A DNA stretch of 36,487 nucleotides from Massilia sp. Root133 (lineage in GTDB: Bacteria; Pseudomonadota; Gammaproteobacteria; Burkholderiales; Burkholderiaceae_D), in NCBI RefSeq assembly GCF_001426525.1, contig NZ_LMEW01000018.1, positions 1-36,487 of the forward strand, given 5' to 3'. A program made the position numbers and the translations under genes. A model generated the notes under the pieces. That model made no database searches. It was not told where the DNA came from and saw only the letters and a program-made list of their open reading frames with translations. The stretch's first letter is position 1; each line of letters begins with the position of its first letter. Below are positions 29,213 through 36,487 of this stretch, in pieces.

Positions 29213-30160
29213 ATGTCGATTCAATGGTTCCCGGGCCACATGGCCGCCGCCCGCAAGCAGGCCGCGGAGCAGATGGAAAACACCGATGTGGTCATCGAGG
29301 TCCTGGACGCCCGCCTGCCGCAGGCGAGCAGCAACCCGATGGTCGAAGAGTTGCGCAAGTTCCGCCAGCGTCCCTGCCTGAAGGTGCTGAACAAGACCGA
29401 CCTCGCCGACCCCGCCGCCACCGCGGCCTGGGCCGCGTGGTACGACGCCCAGGAAGGCGTGACCGCGTACCCGATGACGACCAAGAAGCCGTCGGACGTG
29501 GCGAAGATCCCCGACCTGTGCAAGACGCTGGCCCCGCACCGCGGCGTGCCGACGAAGCCGCTGCGCATCATGATCATGGGCATCCCGAACGTGGGCAAGT
29601 CGACCTTGATGAACGCGCTGCTGAAAAAGCGCGTGGCCAAGGTCGGCGACGAACCGGCCGTCACGAAGTCCCAGCAAAAGCTCTATCTGGACAAGTTCAC
29701 CGTGCTGGTCGACACCCCGGGCATGCTGTGGCCAAAGATCGACATGGAAAGCGACGGCCTGATGCTGGCCGCCAGCCACGCGATCGGCACGAACGCCGTC
29801 ATCGAGGAAGAAGTGGCGGAATACCTGGGCGGCCTGCTGCTGCAGCGCTATCCGCAACTGCTGACGGCTCGCTACGGCATCAAGACGGAGGGGCTGGACG
29901 GCTTCGGCGTAATCGAAGGCGTCGCCCAGCGTCGAGCGTTCCGCGTGCGCGGCGGCGATTACGACTACGAAAAGGCGGCGCACGTGCTGCTGCAGGACTA
30001 CCGCCAGGGCGCGCTGGGCCGCATCAGCCTGGAAACACCGCAGACCCGCGCCGAGGCGCTGGAGCGCCACCGCATCGAGATGGAAGAAAAGGCCCGCATC
30101 GCGGCCGAGAAGGCGGCGCGCAAGGCGGAAGAGGCGGCGCGCGGGAAGCGCGGAACCTGA
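29213..30160 (+). CDS. ylqF: Ribosome biogenesis GTPase YlqF/RbgA
   Basis: Protein of 315 residues, a circularly permuted GTPase. The motif order is G4 NKTD (60-63), G1 GIPNVGKS (123-130), a G2 threonine at T151, and G3 DTPG (167-170). The N-terminal IQWFPGHMAAARK is diagnostic. In Bacillus RbgA matures the 50S subunit. The C-terminus ends in a basic, Ala/Glu-rich helix (KARIAAEKAARKAEEAAR) likely to contact rRNA. The ribosome site is AAGGTAGAG. It converges on the dioxygenase gene with a single base between the stop codons. Confidence 0.94.
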   Translation: MSIQWFPGHMAAARKQAAEQMENTDVVIEVLDARLPQASSNPMVEELRKFRQRPCLKVLNKTDLADPAATAAWAAWYDAQEGVTAYPMTTKKPSDVAKIPDLCKTLAPHRGVPTKPLRIMIMGIPNVGKSTLMNALLKKRVAKVGDEPAVTKSQQKLYLDKFTVLVDTPGMLWPKIDMESDGLMLAASHAIGTNAVIEEEVAEYLGGLLLQRYPQLLTARYGIKTEGLDGFGVIEGVAQRRAFRVRGGDYDYEKAAHVLLQDYRQGALGRISLETPQTRAEALERHRIEMEEKARIAAEKAARKAEEAARGKRGT

Positions 30161-30161
30161 G

Positions 30162-30974
30162 TCAGGCCGCGGCGTCGCCGAACCTGAAACTCGACACCGT
30201 CAACGCCCCAAAGAAACTCTCCTCGTGATACACGCACGCGGCCGGCTCCTGCTCGGCCGCGCCCAGCGCCACCCACAGCGGCACGAGATGATCCTCGCGC
30301 GGATGCGCCATGCGTGCATACGGCGCCTCGCTCCAGTGCAGCAGCGCCTGCTCGCGGTCGGCGGGCGATAGCTCCAGCAGCACGTGCTGCAGCCACGTAT
30401 CGAACGCGTTCGACGCCAGCGCGCCGCCCGGGCCGAACTGGCGCAGGTTGTGGAACGACAGGCCGCTGCCGAGGATCAGCACGCCCTCGTCGCGCAGCGG
30501 GGCCAGCGCGCGGCCGGCGGCCAGGTGCGCCGCCGGGTCGTAGCCGTGGCGGATCGACAGCTGCACGACCGGCATGTCGGCTTCGGGATAGATCGGCGCC
30601 AGCATCGAGAACGTGCCGTGGTCGAAGCCGCGCTCCGCATCCAGGCGGGCAGGCTGGCCGGCATCGTTCAGCAGTTGCGCGACGCGCGCCGCCAGCTGCG
30701 GTTCGCCCGGCGCCGGATAGCGGATCTGGTACGTGTGCGGCGGGAAGCCGCCGTAGTCGTAGATCATGCCGGGCGCCGTGCCAGACGATACCGTGAAGTC
30801 GTCCGTCTCCCAGTGGCTCGTCACGACGAGCACGGCTTTCGGGCGCACGCCGACCTGGCGCTTGATGTCGACCAGCGACGCTTCCAGCTCGGCATACGTG
30901 GGACCGTACTGGTCCTTCATCCACGGCCATGGGCCGCCTCCGTGCGAGACGAAATAGGTGGGCAGGCGGGTCAT
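30162..30974 (-). CDS. Class III extradiol ring-cleavage dioxygenase (DODA/YgiD type)
   Basis: Protein of 270 residues of the LigB superfamily. Candidate metal ligands, by alignment with E. coli YgiD, are H11 (FVSHGGGPW), H54 (VTSHWE) and H229 (HPREDH). H118 and H175 (GLSFHNLR) are other conserved histidines. YgiD cleaves DOPA; the natural substrate here is unknown. AAGGAG precedes the ATG at 30974. It lies alone, 63 bp downstream of the six-TM membrane protein gene on the same strand, and could be part of that transcript. Confidence 0.9.
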   Translation of the reverse strand: MTRLPTYFVSHGGGPWPWMKDQYGPTYAELEASLVDIKRQVGVRPKAVLVVTSHWETDDFTVSSGTAPGMIYDYGGFPPHTYQIRYPAPGEPQLAARVAQLLNDAGQPARLDAERGFDHGTFSMLAPIYPEADMPVVQLSIRHGYDPAAHLAAGRALAPLRDEGVLILGSGLSFHNLRQFGPGGALASNAFDTWLQHVLLELSPADREQALLHWSEAPYARMAHPREDHLVPLWVALGAAEQEPAACVYHEESFFGALTVSSFRFGDAAA

Positions 30975-31037
30975 GGCAGGCTCCTTCGCGCGGCAATCGA
31001 AGCGTTCATGGTAGCCGATCCGCGCCGCCCGCGTGGA

Positions 31038-31937
31038 TCAGCGCAGCAGCGCCGTCAGCGCGAACAGGCGCGCCATCCGCATCCACCCCAGCACGAACAC
31101 GACGAGCTGGGCCAGCACGACGGCGCCGATGGTGCCGGCCGTCCCCAGCGCGGGCATGTGCACGCGCGCGAACGCCAGCACGGCCGCGAGCGCGAGACCG
31201 GCCGCGGTGATGCCGAGCCAGGTGCCCAGCAGCGCGAGCGGCCGGCGTGCCAGCTGCGCGCAGCCGCGCCACCACGCGCCGATGGCGGACGTGCGGCGGC
31301 GGTCGGCGGCCAGCATGGCGCGGCCGATGTCGACCGTCGCGTGGGCCAGCACGAGCAGCGCGACGGTCGCGAGCGTGGCCAGGTGCGCGGCGCGTTCGGC
31401 GTCGGTTTCCAGCCGCGCCGTCTCGGCGATCCGGCCTGCCACATGGTGGGCCGAGCTGCCGATCAGTCCCGCCACACCCAGCGGGACGACCGACCACGCG
31501 AGCATGCGCGCGAGGCGCGGGTAACACTGCGCGCCTTCGGCCAGCAGCGCGCCCGACGCCAGCCGTTCCGGCGCGCGCGCGGCGGCGAGCGCCATGCCGG
31601 CCAGCAGCGGCGACAGCAACAACGTCAGCACCAGCGCGACGAGGCTGCCCGCGCCCAGGGCCGGCGCGTACTGGTCGCGCGCGGCGTGCAGGATGTCGGC
31701 GTACGCGATCATGTCGAGGCGTTCCGCCAGACGTCCCGCGTACACCGAGTGATCGAGGCTGGCGGCCAGCAGCTCCCACACCGGCAGCGCGGCGACGACG
31801 GTCGGCAGCAGCAGGAGCACGGCCCACCACAGCAGCAAACGCCATTGCAGCGCGGCGCGCGCCGCAGGCAGCACGCCGTGGAGGCCGGCCGCGCGCGGCA
31901 CGAGGGAAGGGGGCGCGAGGGTCGTTTCGGTCGTCAT
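31038..31937 (-). CDS. Six-TM membrane protein paired with the M1 peptidase, function unknown
   Basis: Protein of 299 residues. I do not recognise a family. Six hydrophobic segments lie at about 33-58, 94-120, 143-165, 186-206, 233-257 and 265-290. A long non-membrane stretch after the first helix (about 60-92) should lie outside the membrane. The ATG overlaps the peptidase stop as ATGA, so its synthesis is likely coupled to that enzyme. It may be a partner or anchor for the peptidase; this is inference from position only. Confidence 0.8.
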   Translation of the reverse strand: MTTETTLAPPSLVPRAAGLHGVLPAARAALQWRLLLWWAVLLLLPTVVAALPVWELLAASLDHSVYAGRLAERLDMIAYADILHAARDQYAPALGAGSLVALVLTLLLSPLLAGMALAAARAPERLASGALLAEGAQCYPRLARMLAWSVVPLGVAGLIGSSAHHVAGRIAETARLETDAERAAHLATLATVALLVLAHATVDIGRAMLAADRRRTSAIGAWWRGCAQLARRPLALLGTWLGITAAGLALAAVLAFARVHMPALGTAGTIGAVVLAQLVVFVLGWMRMARLFALTALLR

Positions 31938-34060
31938 AAGGTGGCGATCAGGGCAAGGAGGTAGTTGACGACGGCGGCGAACTCGAAGCCCCAGCGGTGC
32001 GAGGCGCGCGCATCCGGTGCGAGCGTGCGGCTGTCATCGAGCTTGTTCACGTCCAGGTAGTGCAGGCGCTGCGGATCGAGTTCGGCGGAGACGGCCTTCG
32101 CCGGCTTCGTCCAGGTGAACGTGTGCCAGCGTTCGTCGGCATCCCAGCGCGCGGTCTCGCTGCTGCCGTCGGCGAATTTCACGACGAGCGTCTGCGGCAC
32201 GGGCGCGCCGTGGCGGCGGACCGTGACATCGGTGCGGTATGGGTACGGCCCGGTGCCGTCCGGATGCGTCTTGCGCCATGCCGCGCGCGCCGCGTCGATG
32301 CGTTTGTCGACGGCGGACTGGCTCTCGTGCGCGCCGGGGAGCGGCACCAGTTCCGTGCTCGCGAGGTCGGCGATGCTGTCGTCGACGCGGGAGACGGCAT
32401 AGACCTGGCGCTCGAACACGTCCGCGATGACGGCGCGCTGGCCCGTCACCTCGGCGAGCGTCTCGCGCAGGTCGGCGGTGCTCGGGTGGCGGAACTTCCA
32501 GCGCCGGTAGTATTCCTTGAACGCGCGCTCCATCGGCGCGCGGCCGATGCGCGCTTCCAGGTCGCGCATCAGGATCGCCGTGCGCGTGTAGACGGGGCCG
32601 ATGTCCTGCAGGCGGTGCCATGCGTTGGCACCGGGCGGGTCGGCCGGGTCGTGGCGCGGCGTCGCGGTGCGCTCGGCGTCGAAGGTCGGATAGCCGGGCG
32701 CGAAGCCGAGGCGGGCGAGCAGCGGCGTCGCGATGTACGCGAGCTGGCCCTGGTCGCGCATCATGCGGTTGTCCCAGTATTCGTTGAGGCCTTCGTCCAG
32801 CAGCGGTTCCTCGAATTCGTTCGACGCGAGCAGGCCGTAGAAATAACCGTGGCCGAATTCGTGGATGGTGACGAAGGCGAGGGCGAACTGGTTCACGGTG
32901 CGCGGTTCGACGGCCCGATAGGCCTCGGCCGTGAAGAACGTCGGGTATTCCATGCCGCCCGCTTCCTCCGCGTTGTAGGGCGGGATCACGATGGTCAGCG
33001 TCCTGTACGGGTACGGGCCCAGCGTGTTCGAGAAGTACGTCAGCGATTCTTTTGCCGCCTTCAGCGCGGGCGCCGCGCTCGCCGCGAATTCGGGCGGGTA
33101 CAGCACGGTCACCGTCACCGTCGGGCTGCCCGGGCCGGACCACGTGTCGACGAGCGGCCTGGCTGTCTGGTTGTCCGCGGTCCAGGCGAAGTCGTGGACG
33201 TCGCCCTGCGCGAAGCGCCACGTGCGCATGCCGTCCTTGTCGACGGGGGCGCCTTGCGGTTCGCCCGTCGCGCCCACGGTGTAGCCGCGCGGGACGGTGA
33301 GCTTCACGTCGTAGCTGCCGAAGTCCGCGTAGAACTCGGAATTCAGGTGGTACTCGTGCACGTTCCAGCGCGGCGACGTCGCCCCCCGTTCGCCCGGCAG
33401 TTCCAGCACGCCGATCTTCGGGAACCACTGCGCGACGAGGTGGAACGTGCCGAAGTAGCCGGCGCGGGCGATAACGCGCGGCAGTTGCGTGACGAAGTCG
33501 ATGTCGAGCGTCGTCGATGCGCCCGGCGCGACGGCCTGCGGCAGGTCGAAGCGCACGACCGTATGGTCCGTCGCCGGGCCGTTGTCCGGATGGACGAAGG
33601 TCCACGGCACGCCGGCGCTTCCTTGCGCGACGCGGCGCAGGGCGATGTGGCCCCACGCATCCTTGATGTCGACGCCGGAGCGGAAGGTGCCGTCGCGCTC
33701 GCGCCGCTCGGTGAAATACGTGCTGCCCGCGTTTTCGAACGCGTTCATGTACAGGTGCAGGTAGACCCTGCTGACGGCGACGTTGCTGCGGTTGCGCCAC
33801 GTGAGGCGCTCGCGGCCCGCGACCGTGTGTTTTACCGGGTCGAGCGTGGCGGCGATGTCGTAATGGACGACGCGGTCCGACAGCGTGGGTTCGCGGCCCG
33901 TGCGCGGGCCGCCCCAGGCATCCGGGCTGCTGGGCACGCGCACGGCGGCGGCATCCGGCGGGGCGAGGGCGATGCCGTCGGATGCAGGTGCGGCGAACAC
34001 CGCGCCCGCCAGCAGCAGCACCGCGGCGAGGACGAGGCGAAATCGGAAACGAGGAAGCAT
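31934..34060 (-). CDS. M1-family zinc metallopeptidase
   Basis: Protein of 708 residues with a signal peptide (cleaved near VFA-A, 23/24), so periplasmic or secreted. The gluzincin motif is HEFGH (400-404) with the third ligand E423, exactly HExxH-18-E. GGMEYP (368-373) is the exopeptidase motif equivalent to GAMEN in M1 aminopeptidases. An N-terminal beta domain (about 60-290) fits the M1 saddle. The C-terminal part (about 590-708) ends in a hydrophobic helix (FAAVVNYLLALIATL) that may anchor it. No strong ribosome site is seen. It is divergent from the B12 receptor; a TATAGT (34103-34098, minus) overlaps the receptor's promoter region. Confidence 0.93.
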   Translation of the reverse strand: MLPRFRFRLVLAAVLLLAGAVFAAPASDGIALAPPDAAAVRVPSSPDAWGGPRTGREPTLSDRVVHYDIAATLDPVKHTVAGRERLTWRNRSNVAVSRVYLHLYMNAFENAGSTYFTERRERDGTFRSGVDIKDAWGHIALRRVAQGSAGVPWTFVHPDNGPATDHTVVRFDLPQAVAPGASTTLDIDFVTQLPRVIARAGYFGTFHLVAQWFPKIGVLELPGERGATSPRWNVHEYHLNSEFYADFGSYDVKLTVPRGYTVGATGEPQGAPVDKDGMRTWRFAQGDVHDFAWTADNQTARPLVDTWSGPGSPTVTVTVLYPPEFAASAAPALKAAKESLTYFSNTLGPYPYRTLTIVIPPYNAEEAGGMEYPTFFTAEAYRAVEPRTVNQFALAFVTIHEFGHGYFYGLLASNEFEEPLLDEGLNEYWDNRMMRDQGQLAYIATPLLARLGFAPGYPTFDAERTATPRHDPADPPGANAWHRLQDIGPVYTRTAILMRDLEARIGRAPMERAFKEYYRRWKFRHPSTADLRETLAEVTGQRAVIADVFERQVYAVSRVDDSIADLASTELVPLPGAHESQSAVDKRIDAARAAWRKTHPDGTGPYPYRTDVTVRRHGAPVPQTLVVKFADGSSETARWDADERWHTFTWTKPAKAVSAELDPQRLHYLDVNKLDDSRTLAPDARASHRWGFEFAAVVNYLLALIATL

Positions 34061-34108
34061 GCGGGATCCCGGGCGTGGCTGTTATTTTTGTGCGTACACT
34101 ATACAGGT

Positions 34109-34114
34109 TATAAT
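34109..34114 (+). promoter_or_regulatory. -10 box of the riboswitch-btuB transcript
   Basis: A perfect TATAAT lies directly before the first conserved riboswitch bases, putting the start of transcription near 34121. Upstream TTGTGC (34088-34093) is a poor -35 at 15 bp. Confidence 0.6.
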
Positions 34115-34116
34115 CT

Positions 34117-34320
34117 CGGGGTTCTGGTGCCCGCATGCGCGTCTGCGCGTGCAGTTAAACGGGAAACACGAAGCGGCGTCGCCTCCGGCGGCGTGCCAAC
34201 GTGTGCTGCCCCCGCAACGGTAAACAAGCGTCGCCGCACGGCGACAGGCCGCCCCGACAGCCACTGTGCTTGCATAGGAAGGTGGGACGGTCCGTCTTGG
34301 AGCCCGGAGACCGGCCAGAC
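34117..34320 (+). promoter_or_regulatory. Cobalamin riboswitch
   Basis: The conserved blocks of the adenosylcobalamin aptamer occur in order: GGTTCTGGTGCCCGC at the 5' end, AGTTAAACGGGAAACACG (34153-34170), GCTGCCCCCGCAACGGTAA (34205-34223), GCCACTGTGC with GGAAGG (34260-34282), and the B12 box AGCCCGGAGACCGGCC (34301-34316). The variable arms (for example the CGTCGCCG/CGGCGAC pair near 34230-34246) are present. Binding of cobalamin should switch off the downstream receptor. Confidence 0.95.
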
Positions 34321-34327
34321 AGGGGAA

Positions 34328-34361
34328 GCCGGCGTTACGCCGCGCTTTTGTGTACGCCGGC
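34328..34361 (+). promoter_or_regulatory. Probable expression platform hairpin of the riboswitch
   Basis: GCCGGCGT (34328-34335) pairs perfectly with ACGCCGGC (34354-34361). A further GCCGGCGCC at 34376-34384 could compete with either arm. No T tract follows, so control is more likely on translation than on termination. Confidence 0.5.
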
Positions 34362-34404
34362 GTGCGGGGACGCTTGCCGGCGCCAAACGAACACTGAACA
34401 TCCA

Positions 34405-36387
34405 ATGCATACTGCCGCCTCCACCCGCGGCGCGCCGGCTATCAAGCCGATCGCGCTGGCCTGTGCCATCGTCCTGTCCCTCTCCACCGGCGCCGTGCGC
34501 GCCCAGGACGGCAACCCATCGACCGTCGTCATCACCGGTGCCCGTTTCCCGAGCGTGGAAACCCTGCGTCCGATCGGCGCCACCGTCATCACGCAGGACG
34601 ACATCCGCCGCGCCGGCGTCAACGACGTGAACAGCGCGATCCGCAAGATCGGCGGCGTGTTCGGCCGCCAGAGCCTGGACTCCTCGCCCGACTTCGCGCT
34701 CGACCTGCGCGGCTTCGGCACCAACAGCGCGCAGAACATGGTGATCATGGTCGACGGCGTGCGCCTGAACGAGAACGAACTGGCGAACACCGTGCTGTCG
34801 ACGATCCCGATCGACACGGTCGAACGCATCGAGATCACCCGCGGCGGCAGCAGCGTGCTGTATGGCGAAGGCGCCACCGGCGGCATCATCCAGATCACGA
34901 CGCGCCGCAACGTGGCCGGCGGCCTGCACGGTTCCGTGTTTGCCGAAGGCGGCTCGTTCCATGAACACGATCTGCGCGCGCAGCTGTCGCAGACGGCGGG
35001 CAACGTCAGCGCCGACATCGCCGTCGCGCGCCAGGGTTCCAATAACTACCGCCGCAACAGCGATTTCGACCAGACGACCGCTTCGCTCAATGTGCAGACC
35101 CGCTTCACGGGCGGCCGCGCCGGCATCCACATCGAAAGCGCGCGCCAGGATTCGCGTCTCCCGGGTTCGCTGTCGCTGGCCCAGTTCGACGCCGATCCGC
35201 GCCAGGCGTCGACGCCGAACGACTTCGGCTCGCTCAACACGGACCGCGCGAACGTCTTCGCCGAATACCGCCTGGGCGCCGTCGACCTGGCGGCCGACCT
35301 GTCGCACCGCGAACGCAACGTGCGTTCGAACTACCTGTCCTTCGGTTCGAACAATGCGTACGACGGCCGCCAGGACCAGTTCTCGCCGCGCGCGCGCTGG
35401 CTGTCCGACGTCGGCGGCATGCTCAATGAACTGGTGGGCGGCGTGGACTTCACGCGCTGGAAGCGCAAGACGACGGCCTCGTTCTCGAGCGCCGACGCGA
35501 GCCAGTCGTCGAAGGCGGTGTACCTGCGCGACGAGCTGCGCTTCGATCCGGCCCACGACGGCCGCATCGCGCTGGGCGCGCGCCACGAGAACTTCGACAA
35601 GAACGTCGTGGACGTCGTGGGCGGCGTCGCGCCGGAAGACCGTTCGCAATCGCAGAACGCGTGGGAAGCGCAGGCCAGCTACCGTGTGCATCCGCTCGTC
35701 GAGGTGTACGCGAAGGCGGGGCAGAGCTACCGCGTGGCGAACGTCGACGAGAACGGCTACCGCTCCAGCGCCGACATCCTGAAGGCGCAGACGTCGCATG
35801 ACCTGGAACTCGGCACGACCCTGCGCCACGCGCCGGGCGACGACAGCCGCACGCTGACGGCGCGCGTATTCCGCCATCGACTGGACAACGAGATTTTTTA
35901 TGATCCGACGCTGAATGGCGGCTGGGGCGCGAACACCAACCTCGATCCGACCGAGCGCAAGGGCGTCGAGATCGATGCGGAGGCGGCGCTGGCGGCGGGC
36001 TGGCGCGCGAGCGCGCACCTGCAGCACGTGATCGCGCACTTCACGGACGGCCCCAACGCCGGCCGCGAACTGGCGCTCGTGCCGAAGAACGTCGTGACGG
36101 CGCGCCTGGCGTGGGTGCCGGGCAATGGCCAGTCGGCCGACGTGGGCGTGCAATGGGTCGACAGCCAGCGTTACGGCGGCGACTTCAGCAACGCCTGCGG
36201 CGCACGCATCCCGTCGTACACGACGCTCGACGCGCGCTACAGCATCAAGCTGGGCGCATGGGACGTCGCCGCGACGGGGCTGAACCTGGCGGACCGTCGT
36301 TACTTCAGCAATGCGTTCTCGTGCAAGGGCGGCATCTACCCGAGCGATGGACGTCAGCTGAAATTGTCGGCCCGGTACGACTTCTGA
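34405..36387 (+). CDS. btuB: TonB-dependent vitamin B12 receptor (BtuB type)
   Basis: Protein of 660 residues. The signal peptide is cleaved near VRA-Q (33/34). A TonB box lies at about 39-47 (STVVITGAR). The plug domain (about 50-165) has IGATVITQDDIRRAGVNDVNSAIRKIGGV and IEITRGGSSVLYGEGATGGIIQI, and the barrel ends with LSARYDF, its last residue phenylalanine as in outer-membrane barrels. B12 specificity is inferred from the riboswitch directly upstream; the fold alone does not give substrate. The ATG at 34405 is chosen because it begins the signal peptide; the frame extends into the riboswitch without meaning. No ribosome site is obvious, consistent with structure-controlled initiation. 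Confidence 0.92.
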   Translation: MHTAASTRGAPAIKPIALACAIVLSLSTGAVRAQDGNPSTVVITGARFPSVETLRPIGATVITQDDIRRAGVNDVNSAIRKIGGVFGRQSLDSSPDFALDLRGFGTNSAQNMVIMVDGVRLNENELANTVLSTIPIDTVERIEITRGGSSVLYGEGATGGIIQITTRRNVAGGLHGSVFAEGGSFHEHDLRAQLSQTAGNVSADIAVARQGSNNYRRNSDFDQTTASLNVQTRFTGGRAGIHIESARQDSRLPGSLSLAQFDADPRQASTPNDFGSLNTDRANVFAEYRLGAVDLAADLSHRERNVRSNYLSFGSNNAYDGRQDQFSPRARWLSDVGGMLNELVGGVDFTRWKRKTTASFSSADASQSSKAVYLRDELRFDPAHDGRIALGARHENFDKNVVDVVGGVAPEDRSQSQNAWEAQASYRVHPLVEVYAKAGQSYRVANVDENGYRSSADILKAQTSHDLELGTTLRHAPGDDSRTLTARVFRHRLDNEIFYDPTLNGGWGANTNLDPTERKGVEIDAEAALAAGWRASAHLQHVIAHFTDGPNAGRELALVPKNVVTARLAWVPGNGQSADVGVQWVDSQRYGGDFSNACGARIPSYTTLDARYSIKLGAWDVAATGLNLADRRYFSNAFSCKGGIYPSDGRQLKLSARYDF

Positions 36388-36393
36388 CAAACC

Positions 36394-36411
36394 GGGGTCA
36401 GAGCCTGACCC
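36394..36411. repeat. Solo GGGGTCAGAGC repeat end with hairpin
   Basis: GGGGTCAGAGC (36394-36404) equals the end of the element at 16247. Here it also forms GGGTCA/TGACCC with a 5-nt loop (36395-36411), 7 bp after the btuB stop. Nothing else is recognised in the last 76 bp of the window. Confidence 0.6.
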
Positions 36412-36487
36412 TTCCCCACATATTTTTCTTGTAGGTGGACGGGGTTGCTGTTAGCTTCCGGTGAAAAAAGCTGGTGCATGCATAGCT

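Noticed and set aside
31997..34630. An 877-codon plus-strand frame over the M1 peptidase and riboswitch
   Set aside because: It runs antisense to a gene with intact catalytic motifs and through a structured riboswitch; its composition is low-complexity and it has no family resemblance.
34108..36390. A 760-codon minus-strand frame opposite btuB
   Set aside because: Antisense shadow with biased composition; btuB has signal peptide, TonB box and barrel end.

Overview
The window is one continuous stretch of GC-rich chromosome with closely packed genes and no prophage, plasmid or CRISPR content. It reads as a betaproteobacterium of the family Oxalobacteraceae, close to Massilia, Duganella or Janthinobacterium. 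The grounds are the gene order (gyrA-serC-pheA-hisC-tyrA-aroA-cmk-rpsA-ihfB-lapA-lapB), a tmRNA tag ending SYALAA, the protein sequences, and dispersed palindromic repeats of a kind common in that group. The genus assignment is inference.

Region by region. (1) Positions 1-3662, minus strand: an OmpA-like periplasmic protein with its own terminator, the pair ubiG-gph, a glycine-zipper membrane protein, then the tmRNA gene ssrA with its terminator. (2) 3663-4057: a divergent control region. (3) 4058-16189, plus strand: gyrA, a DUF2059 periplasmic protein, and the aromatic amino acid supraoperon serC-pheA-hisC-tyrA-aroA-cmk-rpsA, followed by ihfB. (4) 16190-16550: a terminator and a 159-bp MITE-like element. 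(5) 16551-21998, plus strand: lapA-lapB (control of LPS synthesis), ugd, the heptose kinase gene (hldE N-terminal type), a ComEA-like protein and cysM. (6) 22165-28008, minus strand: moxR-DUF58-transglutaminase-mltB, whose four genes overlap by 1-4 nt, then an AT-rich island of about 440 bp and a small HTH protein. (7) 28163-30160, plus strand: a class II histone-deacetylase-like hydrolase and the circularly permuted GTPase YlqF/RbgA. They meet a convergent extradiol dioxygenase. (8) 31038-34060, minus strand: an M1 metallopeptidase with an overlapping six-TM membrane protein. Divergent to it is a cobalamin riboswitch driving a btuB-type TonB-dependent receptor.

How it fits together. The aromatic block makes phosphoserine, phenylalanine, tyrosine and chorismate precursors and is physically tied to nucleotide (cmk) and translation (rpsA) genes. 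The lapA/lapB/ugd/heptose-kinase block and the moxR/transglutaminase/mltB block both concern the envelope. B12 import at the right end is under riboswitch control.

The parts not explained by ordinary genes are the AT-rich island at 22507-22950 (stem-loops, two overlapping micro-ORFs with good ribosome binding sites, and a palindrome over a -10 box), a 116-bp nested stem-loop element between cmk and rpsA, the three-hairpin rpsA leader without a Shine-Dalgarno, and three dispersed palindromic repeat families. I see no clear new multi-gene defence or mobile system.
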